A stretch of 64,000 bases of DNA from a virus. Below the pieces are notes generated by a model, which was not told the DNA's origin, did no database searches, and worked only from the letters and a program-made list of their open reading frames with translations. The position numbers were made by a program, and so were the translations under genes. The DNA lies in the IMG/VR virus record IMGVR_UViG_3300043434_000210, positions 1-64,000 of that record; one strand, given 5' to 3'. Shown piece by piece: positions 21,694 to 28,593 of the stretch (positions are counted from its first letter, which is position 1; each line of letters starts with the position of its first letter).

Positions 21694-21716
21694 TCTCACA
21701 AACAAACGAAAGGAAA
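21694..21716 (+). promoter_or_regulatory. Extended ribosome-binding leader motif, second identical copy
   Basis: Identical over 23 bases to 15507-15529; core ACAAACAAACGAAAGGAA. It ends four bases before ATG 21721. Confidence 0.7.
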
Positions 21717-21720
21717 ACTT

Positions 21721-22593
21721 ATGACAAGGTATAACATCGACACATGCGCTATGTTGGTGGAGTTAAGCATATCCCAATGGACGGCGCGCAAACTAGATAA
21801 GTCTACGACAGATGAAGTCTTAGCCAACAAGCAGGCAGGTGACAAGGGCGCCGCCCGAGTAAACAAACATCTGCTTGCAGGTAGGACAGAACTTGAAGTT
21901 ATCAACCAACACGTTGGTCAGGTGCGTGATTATGTTTACAGCAACACGTTGCCATGGAGTGACTCAGGTATCCGCCTACTGCCTACGGCTAAGTTCATGG
22001 AGTTCACAACCACAATCAAGGACATGGAAGATAGGTTCTTTGAGTTGGTCAACGACTTCGTAACAATCTATCCGACGCTTATCACCGCGCAAGCTATGGC
22101 TCTTGGCAATATGTTTAACAGAGCTGACTACCCTGACCCTAGCGATTTAAACCATCGTTTCAAGTTCAACATCAACTACATGCCTGTGCCAACCGCAGGT
22201 GATTTCCGTATTGATGTGGGTAACGACGCACAGAAGGAGCTACAGGATAAGCTATCCAAGCTTGCAGAGGAACGCGTAGACCACGCCATGCATGACATCA
22301 AGGCACGTCTCAAGGAACATTTAACGCGTATGTCTGACAGGCTGGGTAGCGATATCGTGGCGGGTGAAATCAAACCACGTAGATTCCACGACTCGTTGCT
22401 AGAAACTGCACATGAGTTATGTAACCTATCCCGTGATTTGAACCTGACCAATGACTATGATTTGGAGCAAGCACGCTTAGCGTTGCAGAGTGCCATTCGT
22501 GGTCTAGACGTCAAGGACTTGCGTAAGGATATGCCGACACGCAACGACACCAAGGCTCAGGTCGATGACATATTGTCTAAGTTTTCTTTTTGA
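21721..22593 (+). CDS. DUF3150-like protein
   Basis: 290 residues. The N-terminal segment AMLVELSISQWTARKLDKST, then VLANKQAGDKGAARVNKHLL resembles the DUF3150 family (an ISxWxARK-type start followed by a lysine-anchored helix), which, from memory, is found next to MoxR and VWA genes in phages and mobile elements. The rest is helical with a central YMPVPTAGDFRIDVGNDAQK. Function unknown; context suggests a third component of the MoxR-VWA complex. Confidence 0.6.
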   Translation: MTRYNIDTCAMLVELSISQWTARKLDKSTTDEVLANKQAGDKGAARVNKHLLAGRTELEVINQHVGQVRDYVYSNTLPWSDSGIRLLPTAKFMEFTTTIKDMEDRFFELVNDFVTIYPTLITAQAMALGNMFNRADYPDPSDLNHRFKFNINYMPVPTAGDFRIDVGNDAQKELQDKLSKLAEERVDHAMHDIKARLKEHLTRMSDRLGSDIVAGEIKPRRFHDSLLETAHELCNLSRDLNLTNDYDLEQARLALQSAIRGLDVKDLRKDMPTRNDTKAQVDDILSKFSF

Positions 22594-22602
22594 GGAGGGC
22601 GT

Positions 22603-22779
22603 ATGCCTAAATGGAATGTGATGATGACTACTGCTGACTACATTGAAGTAGAAGCAGAAACCCCTGCCGACGCAGAGATGCAAGCGTTCGGTATGTATAA
22701 ACGCGGTGAGGTTCGCCCTGAGCACCCTATCTTTATGTGCGAGAAGGCGGATTTAATTGAGGAGGACGAAGATGCGTAA
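22603..22779 (+). CDS. Small protein, unknown
   Basis: 58 residues, with GAGGAGG nine bases upstream of ATG 22603. MPKWNVMMTTADYIEVEAET then PADAEMQAFGMYKRGEVRP: an acidic small domain resembling short phage proteins with a V..A....EA...A pattern. It overlaps the next gene by eight bases. No function assigned. Confidence 0.6.
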   Translation: MPKWNVMMTTADYIEVEAETPADAEMQAFGMYKRGEVRPEHPIFMCEKADLIEEDEDA

Positions 22780-23014
22780 AGGATTTGCACAAAACTTCTA
22801 CGGTGCTATCAAACTTCTTGGGGAGGAACAAGAGTTACTACACTCATCAGCTCCAAAAAGTAAATACCGTGGCGTAATTAGCCCTGAAATGTATGCGCAA
22901 CTGCGCGCACGTAACGACGCGCGTATCAAGCGCACGCTACAAGAGATGGGTAACAAGTGGCTCTGCCACCCTGACAACTACGTCAAACGTAAAGACGGAA
23001 AGGTATACAAATGA
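22772..23014 (+). CDS. Small basic protein, unknown
   Basis: 80 residues from ATG 22772 after GAGGAGGACGAAG. MRKGFAQNFYGAIKLLGEEQ, then SKYRGVISPEMYAQLRARND and RTLQEMGNKWLCHPDNYVKR. Basic, likely helical with a C-terminal tail. The in-frame reading from 22757 is rejected for lack of a ribosome site. No family recognised. Confidence 0.6.
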   Translation: MRKGFAQNFYGAIKLLGEEQELLHSSAPKSKYRGVISPEMYAQLRARNDARIKRTLQEMGNKWLCHPDNYVKRKDGKVYK

Positions 23015-23235
23015 ACGAGATCAGACCAGGCTCAGCCATGGACACACGTGCGCCATTCATGTTCTTGCATAGGGTACAGAATGAAAACGTCATAGAAATC
23101 AAAGCGGCTATGGATAGCTTGCTTGAGGTGCTACGCCACTTTGTTGACATGACGGCAGACATATCAACCAGTCAAGACAATGACGGCGAACACACAGACA
23201 TCAAGATTGTTATCCAAATCAAGGGGGTAAGATGA
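23011..23235 (+). CDS. Small protein, unknown
   Basis: 74 residues; ATGA overlap with the previous gene at 23011. MNEIRPGSAMDTRAPFMFLH, then NENVIEIKAAMDSLLEVLRH and a C-terminal acidic stretch followed by DIKIVIQIKGVR. Probably one amphipathic helix plus short strands. No family recognised. Confidence 0.6.
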   Translation: MNEIRPGSAMDTRAPFMFLHRVQNENVIEIKAAMDSLLEVLRHFVDMTADISTSQDNDGEHTDIKIVIQIKGVR

Positions 23236-23405
23236 AAGACGTTTGGGTGGAGAAGCTACGTAACTTCTTGACTGTGTTGTTGATTGGTTTTGCTATCGGC
23301 AGTATCGTGACCAACGCTACATACACATATCAGATACAGAAAGACTGCGAACTGATGAAACAGTTTCGTGTAAACAACTTAGCCTACACATGCATGGTGA
23401 AGTGA
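23232..23405 (+). CDS. Small single-span membrane protein
   Basis: 57 residues from ATG 23232 (ATGA overlap). Residues 12-30 (FLTVLLIGFAIGSIVTNAT) form one membrane helix; the tail YQIQKDCELMKQFRVNN and two cysteines are on one side. Ends in TGATG overlap with the next mini-gene. Function unknown. Confidence 0.55.
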   Translation: MKDVWVEKLRNFLTVLLIGFAIGSIVTNATYTYQIQKDCELMKQFRVNNLAYTCMVK

Positions 23406-23482
23406 TGGAATGGGCTTTCTTAGTTTGTTTGGTGGTAATCATTTACCGCCTTGAATGTATCTTAAAGGAACTACGTAAATGA
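23405..23482 (+). CDS. Very small membrane mini-protein
   Basis: 25 residues starting at ATG 23405, coupled on both sides by TGATG and ATGA overlaps. MEWAFLVCLVVIIYRLECIL is almost entirely a membrane helix, ending KELRK. Too short for a family call; the overlaps are the main support for translation. Confidence 0.4.
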   Translation: MEWAFLVCLVVIIYRLECILKELRK

Positions 23483-23658
23483 TGCACTGCAAAGAATGTG
23501 GCGAAGGGCGTCTACTCACCTTTGATACACGATACTATCAACAGAACACCGATTGGGTTCAACGCAGACGTAAATGCGAAAACTGTGGGGCTAAAATGGT
23601 TACTTTAGAAATACCACGTGACGAACTTGGTTGGGAGTATGAAGATGTACCTGATTAA
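23479..23658 (+). CDS. NrdR-like zinc-ribbon mini-protein
   Basis: 59 residues from ATG 23479. HCKECGEG ... RRRKCENCGAKMVTLEIP is a four-cysteine ribbon with the RRR-C-x2-CG arrangement of the NrdR N-terminus, but there is no ATP-cone domain. Such stand-alone ribbons are common among phages; a DNA-binding or structural zinc role is likely. It is part of the coupled string of small genes. Confidence 0.65.
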   Translation: MMHCKECGEGRLLTFDTRYYQQNTDWVQRRRKCENCGAKMVTLEIPRDELGWEYEDVPD

Positions 23659-23809
23659 AGATGAAGACGGCGAGATTATGCGCAAGGTTCACCGCAAGGA
23701 AGAAGCCGAGCAAATAATTAAGAATCGGGAGGGGTGGCGCTACGTTTACGTAGCCGAGCCCCGTAAAAAACCTATTAACTTTGATGACTTTGAAGAGGCA
23801 CCATTTTGA
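23645..23809 (+). CDS. Small protein, unknown
   Basis: 54 residues; ATG 23645 has GGGAG seven bases upstream, better than ATG 23639 where the spacing is too short. MYLIKDEDGEIMRKVHRKEE, then AEQIIKNREGWRYVYVAEPR. Charged two-strand-plus-helix domain. No family recognised. Confidence 0.55.
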   Translation: MYLIKDEDGEIMRKVHRKEEAEQIIKNREGWRYVYVAEPRKKPINFDDFEEAPF

Positions 23810-24018
23810 AAACAGAAGAAATCGTAGCAATGATGCGTGAGAACGCAGCACTATGTAACCTAGAAACAGAGGTGATCCTAGCGCTTAAGGCGAACGCAGT
23901 AGGTGACCAAGAGATGTTGCAGAGACAGATTGTCAACATCATGGTTTGTTTACAACGACTTGATGACATAAGGAGACGCAATGACACCCGAAGCCAAAGT
24001 GAAGAAGAAGGTAGTTGA
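23806..24018 (+). CDS. Small helical protein, unknown
   Basis: 70 residues from TTG 23806 (TTGA overlap with the upstream stop). MKTEEIVAMMRENAALCNLE, then EMLQRQIVNIMVCLQRLDDI; amphipathic helices likely forming a dimer. The C-terminal 13 codons overlap the next gene by 38 bases. No family recognised. Confidence 0.5.
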   Translation: MKTEEIVAMMRENAALCNLETEVILALKANAVGDQEMLQRQIVNIMVCLQRLDDIRRRNDTRSQSEEEGS

Positions 24019-24298
24019 TGTTATCAAGAAACACAAGGCTTACTATTTTTACCCCGTTACTGGCGGTTTTGGTAGGAGTGGCATCCCTGACATTATTGTT
24101 TGCCATTACGGCACTTTCCTTGGTATTGAATGTAAAGCAGGTAGTAACAAGCCTACGCCGTTGCAGCTTGCCGAGATGGAAAAAATAGTCAATGCGGGTG
24201 GGTACGCCTTTACCGTTAATGAAAACAGTATCGACATCGTTGAAGAGATGTTGACTTTTATAGGAGAAAATCGTGGACAGCAAAGACCAATTACTTGA
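23981..24298 (+). CDS. VRR-NUC nuclease
   Basis: 105 residues. The motif GGFGRSGIPDIIV (D37) followed by FLGIECKAG (E50, K52) and KPTPLQ is the PD-(D/E)XK pattern of the VRR-NUC family: GxPD, then ExK, then Q. Small stand-alone VRR-NUC proteins occur in many phages near replication genes and cut branched or structured DNA. Its C-terminus overlaps the next gene. Confidence 0.8.
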   Translation: MTPEAKVKKKVVDVIKKHKAYYFYPVTGGFGRSGIPDIIVCHYGTFLGIECKAGSNKPTPLQLAEMEKIVNAGGYAFTVNENSIDIVEEMLTFIGENRGQQRPIT

Positions 24299-24503
24299 GC
24301 GTGTGCAAAGCGCGATCAAGTTATGCGAACCTGACGGCTCAGAGTATTCAGCCGTCATGCTAGTGGTTAACAACGAGTCAGGCTCAGTCAAGATATTTGG
24401 TTTGAATATCGATGAGCTTGATGTGCCTGTGTTACTAGCAGAAGCCGCCGCAGAAATTGGCGGTCGCATCACCGATGAGTACGAAAACCGAACACTTAAC
24501 TAG
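24273..24503 (+). CDS. Small acidic protein, unknown
   Basis: 76 residues starting at GTG 24273 with TAGGAG upstream. MDSKDQLLERVQSAIKLCEP, then YSAVMLVVNNESGSVKIFGL: acidic alpha/beta domain. It directly precedes the DNA polymerase gene, so it may be an accessory factor, with no evidence beyond position. Confidence 0.55.
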   Translation: MDSKDQLLERVQSAIKLCEPDGSEYSAVMLVVNNESGSVKIFGLNIDELDVPVLLAEAAAEIGGRITDEYENRTLN

Positions 24504-24512
24504 AAAGCGCCT

Positions 24513-26483
24513 GTGATACCTTTTGATCAAATCATGGTCGTAGACTTTGAAACGCGTTGGGCTAAGAAAGACTACACGCTATCAAAACTAACGACCGAGC
24601 AGTACATACGAGACCCTAGGTTCAAAGCCTTTGGTATGGGTTGGAAGTGGATAGACGGCGACGAGACAACGTGGGTTAGTCATGACGACTTGCCTGCGTT
24701 CTTTGAATCTATTGATTGGAGTCGGACGGCGGTGCTTGCGCATAATGCTCAATTCGACGTAGCCATTCTGTCGTGGATCTATGGAGTAAAACCATCGTTC
24801 ATCTTTGACTCACTCTCTATGGCACGTGCCCTACGCGGTGTAGAAGTAGGCAACAGCTTAGCTAAACTTGCTGACCACTACGGGCTACCGCCCAAGGGTG
24901 AGGCAGTCAATAGCTCTGATGGGCTTGACGAGTTGGCTTATGAGATAGAGCAAGAACTTGCTGACTATTGCAAGCACGACGTTTATCTATGTGAAGAAGT
25001 TTTTAAAAACTTGATGCATGAAGTTGAGGGCGGGTTCCCACGCAAAGAGCTTGAGCTGATTGACATGACGCTGAAGATGTTCACCAACCCTGTGCTTGAG
25101 TTAGATGAGGAAATGTTGCATGAAGCGATTAAGGACGAGAAAGAAAAGAGGGAAGCACTCTTGGCTAAAGTTGGGATTGAGGAAACTGCGCTTGCAAGCA
25201 ACGACAAGTTTGCATCTGCGTTGCTTGAGCTTGGAGTTACGCCACCGAAGAAAATTAGCAAAACGACAGGTAAAGAGGCATATGCGTTTGCCAAGAACGA
25301 CGCGCTATTCCAAGCGCTACTCAATTCCGATGATGAAGATGTATCGCTTATCTGTGAGGCGCGTCTCAAAGTTAAAAGCACGCTTGAACGCACACGAGCA
25401 CAACGCTTTGTTGACATTTCGCAACGAGGTACGCTACCTGTTCCACTTAACTACTACGGCGCCCACACCGGTCGTTGGTCAGCAAGCAAGGGCTCGGGGC
25501 TTAATCTTCAGAACCTCAAGAGGGGGTCATTCCTACGTAAAGCTATCTGTGCGCCGAACGGTTTTTCGCTCGTGGTTTGCGATCTTGCGCAGATCGAGCC
25601 TAGAGTCTTGGCATACCTCGCGGATTACTCAGGTCTACTCGAAATATTTTCGTCGGGCAAAGACGCATACTCGCAGTTCGGCGCGCAGATGTTTGGAATC
25701 CCAAATCTATCTAAAGAGACCCATCCTGACCTCCGCCAATCAGCTAAGTCAGCTCTACTAGGGTGTGGTTACGGTATGGGTTGGGCGTCATTTGCGGCGC
25801 AGCTATTGACAGGTTTCTTGGGTGCTCCTCCAACCAGATACGATAAAGCTTTTGCTAAACAACTTGGTGTATCAGCAGGTGATATAGAAAAGTTTGTATC
25901 TTGGGAAGTAAATCTACAGAAGCTACACGCTATTCCGCACACCTGCACAGAGCAGGAGTTGTTGATTCATGCGTTAGCAACGCAGGCTATCATTATTAAG
26001 TATCGTCAGGCGGCACAACCCGTCGTAGCATTTTGGGATATGTGCAACGAGCTTATCAACGCTAGCCTAGCTAAAGGTAAACCATACACATACAAATGCC
26101 TGACATTTGATAAAGAAAGAATAGTCTTGCCAAGTGGGTTAGCTTTGAGGTATCCTGCTTTGGCTGGCAAGGCTGATGAGAAAGGTCGAGTCCAGTGGTT
26201 CTACGGCGAAGACGAAAAGAAACTGTATGGCGGTAAGCTGACAGAAAACATCGTACAAGCCGTGGCTCGGTGCGTCATGACAGATGGTATGTTGCGGATA
26301 CAGAAGAGGTATCCGTGTGTATTGACCGTGCATGACGAGGTCGTTGCGCTAGTCCCTGACAATGAGGCTGAAGAAGCTGAAAAGTGGGTCTTGGCGCAAA
26401 TGGTCATGGAACCAAGCTACATGAAAGGGATTCCGCTTGATGCGGAAAGTAGTTTCGCTAAACGCTATGGAGATGCAAAATGA
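24513..26483 (+). CDS. Family A DNA polymerase with 3'-5' exonuclease
   Basis: 656 residues from GTG 24513. Exonuclease: VVDFETR (D11, E13), AHNAQFDVA (D82) and DYCKHDVYL (Y152-x3-D156), the DEDDy set. Polymerase: motif A DLAQIEPR at 357, motif B RQSAKSALLGCGYG at 408-421, and motif C VHDEV at about 606-610. Motif A has Ala where Ser is usual, and the residue equivalent to E. coli Phe762 is Leu416. Replicative polymerase of the phage; no 5'-3' exonuclease domain. The gene ends in an ATGA overlap with the next. Confidence 0.93.
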   Translation: MIPFDQIMVVDFETRWAKKDYTLSKLTTEQYIRDPRFKAFGMGWKWIDGDETTWVSHDDLPAFFESIDWSRTAVLAHNAQFDVAILSWIYGVKPSFIFDSLSMARALRGVEVGNSLAKLADHYGLPPKGEAVNSSDGLDELAYEIEQELADYCKHDVYLCEEVFKNLMHEVEGGFPRKELELIDMTLKMFTNPVLELDEEMLHEAIKDEKEKREALLAKVGIEETALASNDKFASALLELGVTPPKKISKTTGKEAYAFAKNDALFQALLNSDDEDVSLICEARLKVKSTLERTRAQRFVDISQRGTLPVPLNYYGAHTGRWSASKGSGLNLQNLKRGSFLRKAICAPNGFSLVVCDLAQIEPRVLAYLADYSGLLEIFSSGKDAYSQFGAQMFGIPNLSKETHPDLRQSAKSALLGCGYGMGWASFAAQLLTGFLGAPPTRYDKAFAKQLGVSAGDIEKFVSWEVNLQKLHAIPHTCTEQELLIHALATQAIIIKYRQAAQPVVAFWDMCNELINASLAKGKPYTYKCLTFDKERIVLPSGLALRYPALAGKADEKGRVQWFYGEDEKKLYGGKLTENIVQAVARCVMTDGMLRIQKRYPCVLTVHDEVVALVPDNEAEEAEKWVLAQMVMEPSYMKGIPLDAESSFAKRYGDAK

Positions 26484-26785
26484 AGATACCAAAATCAGTC
26501 AAGGTCGGTAAGACCAAGATACTTATCAATCAACCTGTCAGTCTTATGGTTGGTCGTACCCCATGCAGGGGTAGTTTCAATCGTGCCGATGACACCATCG
26601 AAGTTGCCAAGAAAGATATTGACGGCGACAGCTACAGCGCAGCACAACGCGCCGAGACTTTTTGGCATGAGCTAACTCACGCTATTCTGCACGACATGAA
26701 GAGTGGGCTCAGCATGAACGAAGAGTTCGTGACTAAGTTCTCCAAGCGTCTAGACCAAGCTATCAAAACGGCGGAGTTTAAATAA
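26480..26785 (+). CDS. Small HExxH metallopeptidase-like protein
   Basis: 101 residues. WHELTHAILHDM gives a perfect HExxH at 63-67, preceded by the segment that aligns with zincin strands (GSFNRADDTIEVAKKD) and followed by NEEFVTKFSKRL with a possible third ligand. It is coupled to the polymerase gene by ATGA. Similar compact zincins are found in phages; whether it is a protease, or an ImmA-like regulator cleaving a repressor, cannot be said. Confidence 0.65.
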   Translation: MKIPKSVKVGKTKILINQPVSLMVGRTPCRGSFNRADDTIEVAKKDIDGDSYSAAQRAETFWHELTHAILHDMKSGLSMNEEFVTKFSKRLDQAIKTAEFK

Positions 26786-26787
26786 AA

Positions 26788-27045
26788 ATGACTGATAACG
26801 AACTTGCTGACTTGCTTGAGGAAGTCAATAAAGAAACAGGTAGACGCGCCATACGTGTGTTTGACCACGCAAAAATCTTATTAAGAAAGTTACAAGAGCG
26901 ACAGCAATGGCAACACCTAACAGAAGATGAGATTAAAGAAATCATTGGGGGTTATGGTAATGAGGGCGGTATCGGTGGTTACACCCGTGAACTGTTTGAC
27001 AAAATTGAAGCAAAGATAAGGGAAAAAAATGAAAGAAGATTTTGA
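26788..27045 (+). CDS. Small protein, unknown
   Basis: 85 residues from ATG 26788. MTDNELADLLEEVNKETGRR, then AIRVFDHAKILLRKLQERQQ and EDEIKEIIGGYGNEGGIGGY: an acidic helical protein. The C-terminal stretch overlaps the next start by 17 bases. It has a slight resemblance to short phage proteins of the 'LTDEEI' kind, so unknown. Confidence 0.55.
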   Translation: MTDNELADLLEEVNKETGRRAIRVFDHAKILLRKLQERQQWQHLTEDEIKEIIGGYGNEGGIGGYTRELFDKIEAKIREKNERRF

Positions 27046-27247
27046 AGAGTGGGCTAAAGGTAAAGTAGCATTAGACCACTACAACACAGACTACGCTAAC
27101 CTTGAAGCACAGATTGCATGGAAAGCTTGGCAACGTGCTTGGAACATCGCCATTAGAGCGCAAAGGCAAAGAGATGAAGAAGAGATTAACGCCCTTCGTC
27201 ACAAGATCAACGCCGCAATGGCAGTATTGGGGGCAAGCATAAAATGA
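27029..27247 (+). CDS. Small helical protein, unknown
   Basis: 72 residues. MKEDFEEWAKGKVALDHYNT, then AWKAWQRAWNIAIRAQRQRD: Trp-rich amphipathic helix, a composition typical of small phage proteins of the EAW-x-W family. GGGAAAAAA upstream. Overlaps the next gene in ATGA. Confidence 0.55.
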   Translation: MKEDFEEWAKGKVALDHYNTDYANLEAQIAWKAWQRAWNIAIRAQRQRDEEEINALRHKINAAMAVLGASIK

Positions 27248-27906
27248 CAGTTAAATGGAGTCACTCGGCGTTAAAAGACTACGAAGGTTGTGCAAGGCGG
27301 TACCACGAAGTCAAGGTTCTGAAGAACTACCCGTTCAAAGATACCCAAGCAACGCTATACGGCAAGGAAGTGCACAAAGCCTTTGAGGATTACATCAAGG
27401 ACAAGACACCTTTACCACAACATCTTTTGGAGCACAAAGCTCTGCTAGACCAGCTCAACGAAAAAGCAGGACGCAAACTAGCTGAGCATGAGATGGGCGT
27501 CAAGGAAGACCTGACACCGTGTGGGTTCATGGACGCGGACGTTTGGGTGCGTGGTATTGCCGACCTACTCATCATTGATGACGATGGGCTCAAGGCTTGG
27601 GTGATTGACTACAAGACAGGCAACGACAAATACCCTGACCGAGATCAACTGATATTGATGTCTTTGATGGTGTTTGCGCACTTCCCACACATTCGTCAAG
27701 TTAACTCTGCTCTTTTATTTGTAGTGAAAAACAGTATGGTTAAGCATAAAATGACGATAGATGAAAGAGACTTTCATTGGTGGCGTTACAGGGAGCGGGT
27801 AGCTAAGCTAGCTAACTCCTTTGCCAACAACGTATGGAATCCGACTAGCACTCCGCTATGTAATTGGTGCGATGTCAAGACCTGTGAATTTAACCCTAAA
27901 CATTAA
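27244..27906 (+). CDS. Cas4/RecB-like Fe-S nuclease (PD-(D/E)XK)
   Basis: 220 residues. Nuclease core: YGKEVHKAFEDY (H44), GIADLLIID (D107) and WVIDYKTG (D122-x-K124), the RecB-family motifs. Cys16 plus C206, C209 and C214 near the end (LCNWCDVKTCEF) give the four-cysteine pattern that holds an Fe-S cluster in Cas4 and AddB. No CRISPR genes are nearby, so this is a stand-alone phage exonuclease, probably processing DNA ends for recombination or replication. It follows the small helical gene with an ATGA overlap. Confidence 0.8.
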   Translation: MTVKWSHSALKDYEGCARRYHEVKVLKNYPFKDTQATLYGKEVHKAFEDYIKDKTPLPQHLLEHKALLDQLNEKAGRKLAEHEMGVKEDLTPCGFMDADVWVRGIADLLIIDDDGLKAWVIDYKTGNDKYPDRDQLILMSLMVFAHFPHIRQVNSALLFVVKNSMVKHKMTIDERDFHWWRYRERVAKLANSFANNVWNPTSTPLCNWCDVKTCEFNPKH

Positions 27907-27921
27907 GGAACTACACTCATC

Positions 27922-28191
27922 ATGCCTTCTTCACCAAACTACAAGCGTAACGTCAAAGAAGAATACGAAAACTATGGCTCCAAGCCCGAAGTTAAAAAGC
28001 GCCGTGCTCAGCAAAACAAAGCTAGACGTATGCTTGAACGTGAGGGCGTGGTAAGCAAGGGCGACGGTAAAGACGTTGACCACAAGAAACCATTAAGCAA
28101 GGGCGGTACAACGACACGCAGTAACTTGCGAGTCAAGTCGGCAAGCGCAAACAGATCGTACAAGCGCAAGTCCGACGGTTCGATTAAATAA
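27922..28191 (+). CDS. Short HNH endonuclease
   Basis: 89 residues. Core DVDHKKPLSKGG (D53 H54), then TRSNLRV (N68) and ANRSYKR (N77): the HNH fold with Asn at the third position in place of His. The N-terminal half is very basic, as in small phage nicking HNH enzymes that also assist packaging or act as homing-like cutters. No intron or intein is visible around it. Located between the Fe-S nuclease and the SNF2 helicase. Confidence 0.75.
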   Translation: MPSSPNYKRNVKEEYENYGSKPEVKKRRAQQNKARRMLEREGVVSKGDGKDVDHKKPLSKGGTTTRSNLRVKSASANRSYKRKSDGSIK

Positions 28192-28215
28192 GGGTAATTA
28201 ACCAAGGAGAAACGA

Positions 28216-28593
28216 ATGGGAGCAATTAAACAAATGCAGCTTGAAGAACTAGAAGATGCGCAACAACAACTTGTGTCGCAGAATCAACAGTTATTACACA
28301 GGATGTCTCAAGGGCGACAACCTCTACGCATGCCTACGGCTAACCCCTACGAGCATGATTTGGTAGGCAACGCGCCTACTGAAGACGAGCTTAAAAACGG
28401 CGCAATGATCGCATCAATCCCTGAGTTAGTTGACATGTGGGTTATTCGGTTTGGCGATGAATGGGTCAGCGAAGACACAATCAAAGAAGATAGGTTTTGG
28501 GTGCTTGCGTTGCTACGCCTGTACGGCGTAGACCGAGTTGAGAAGATGCAACTATTTAACCAATTCAAAAGCGTATACAAGGTTATCAAGTAA
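28216..28593 (+). CDS. Early protein, unknown
   Basis: 125 residues with AAGGAGAAACGA before ATG 28216. The N-terminal 45 residues are a Gln-rich coiled coil (MQLEELEDAQQQLVSQNQQL); the C-terminal part (IPELVDMWVIRFGDEWVSED, FWVLALLRLYGVDRVEKM) resembles a small helical replication-accessory domain. Its stop overlaps the helicase start in TAATG, so it may be an accessory factor for it. Confidence 0.6.
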   Translation: MGAIKQMQLEELEDAQQQLVSQNQQLLHRMSQGRQPLRMPTANPYEHDLVGNAPTEDELKNGAMIASIPELVDMWVIRFGDEWVSEDTIKEDRFWVLALLRLYGVDRVEKMQLFNQFKSVYKVIK

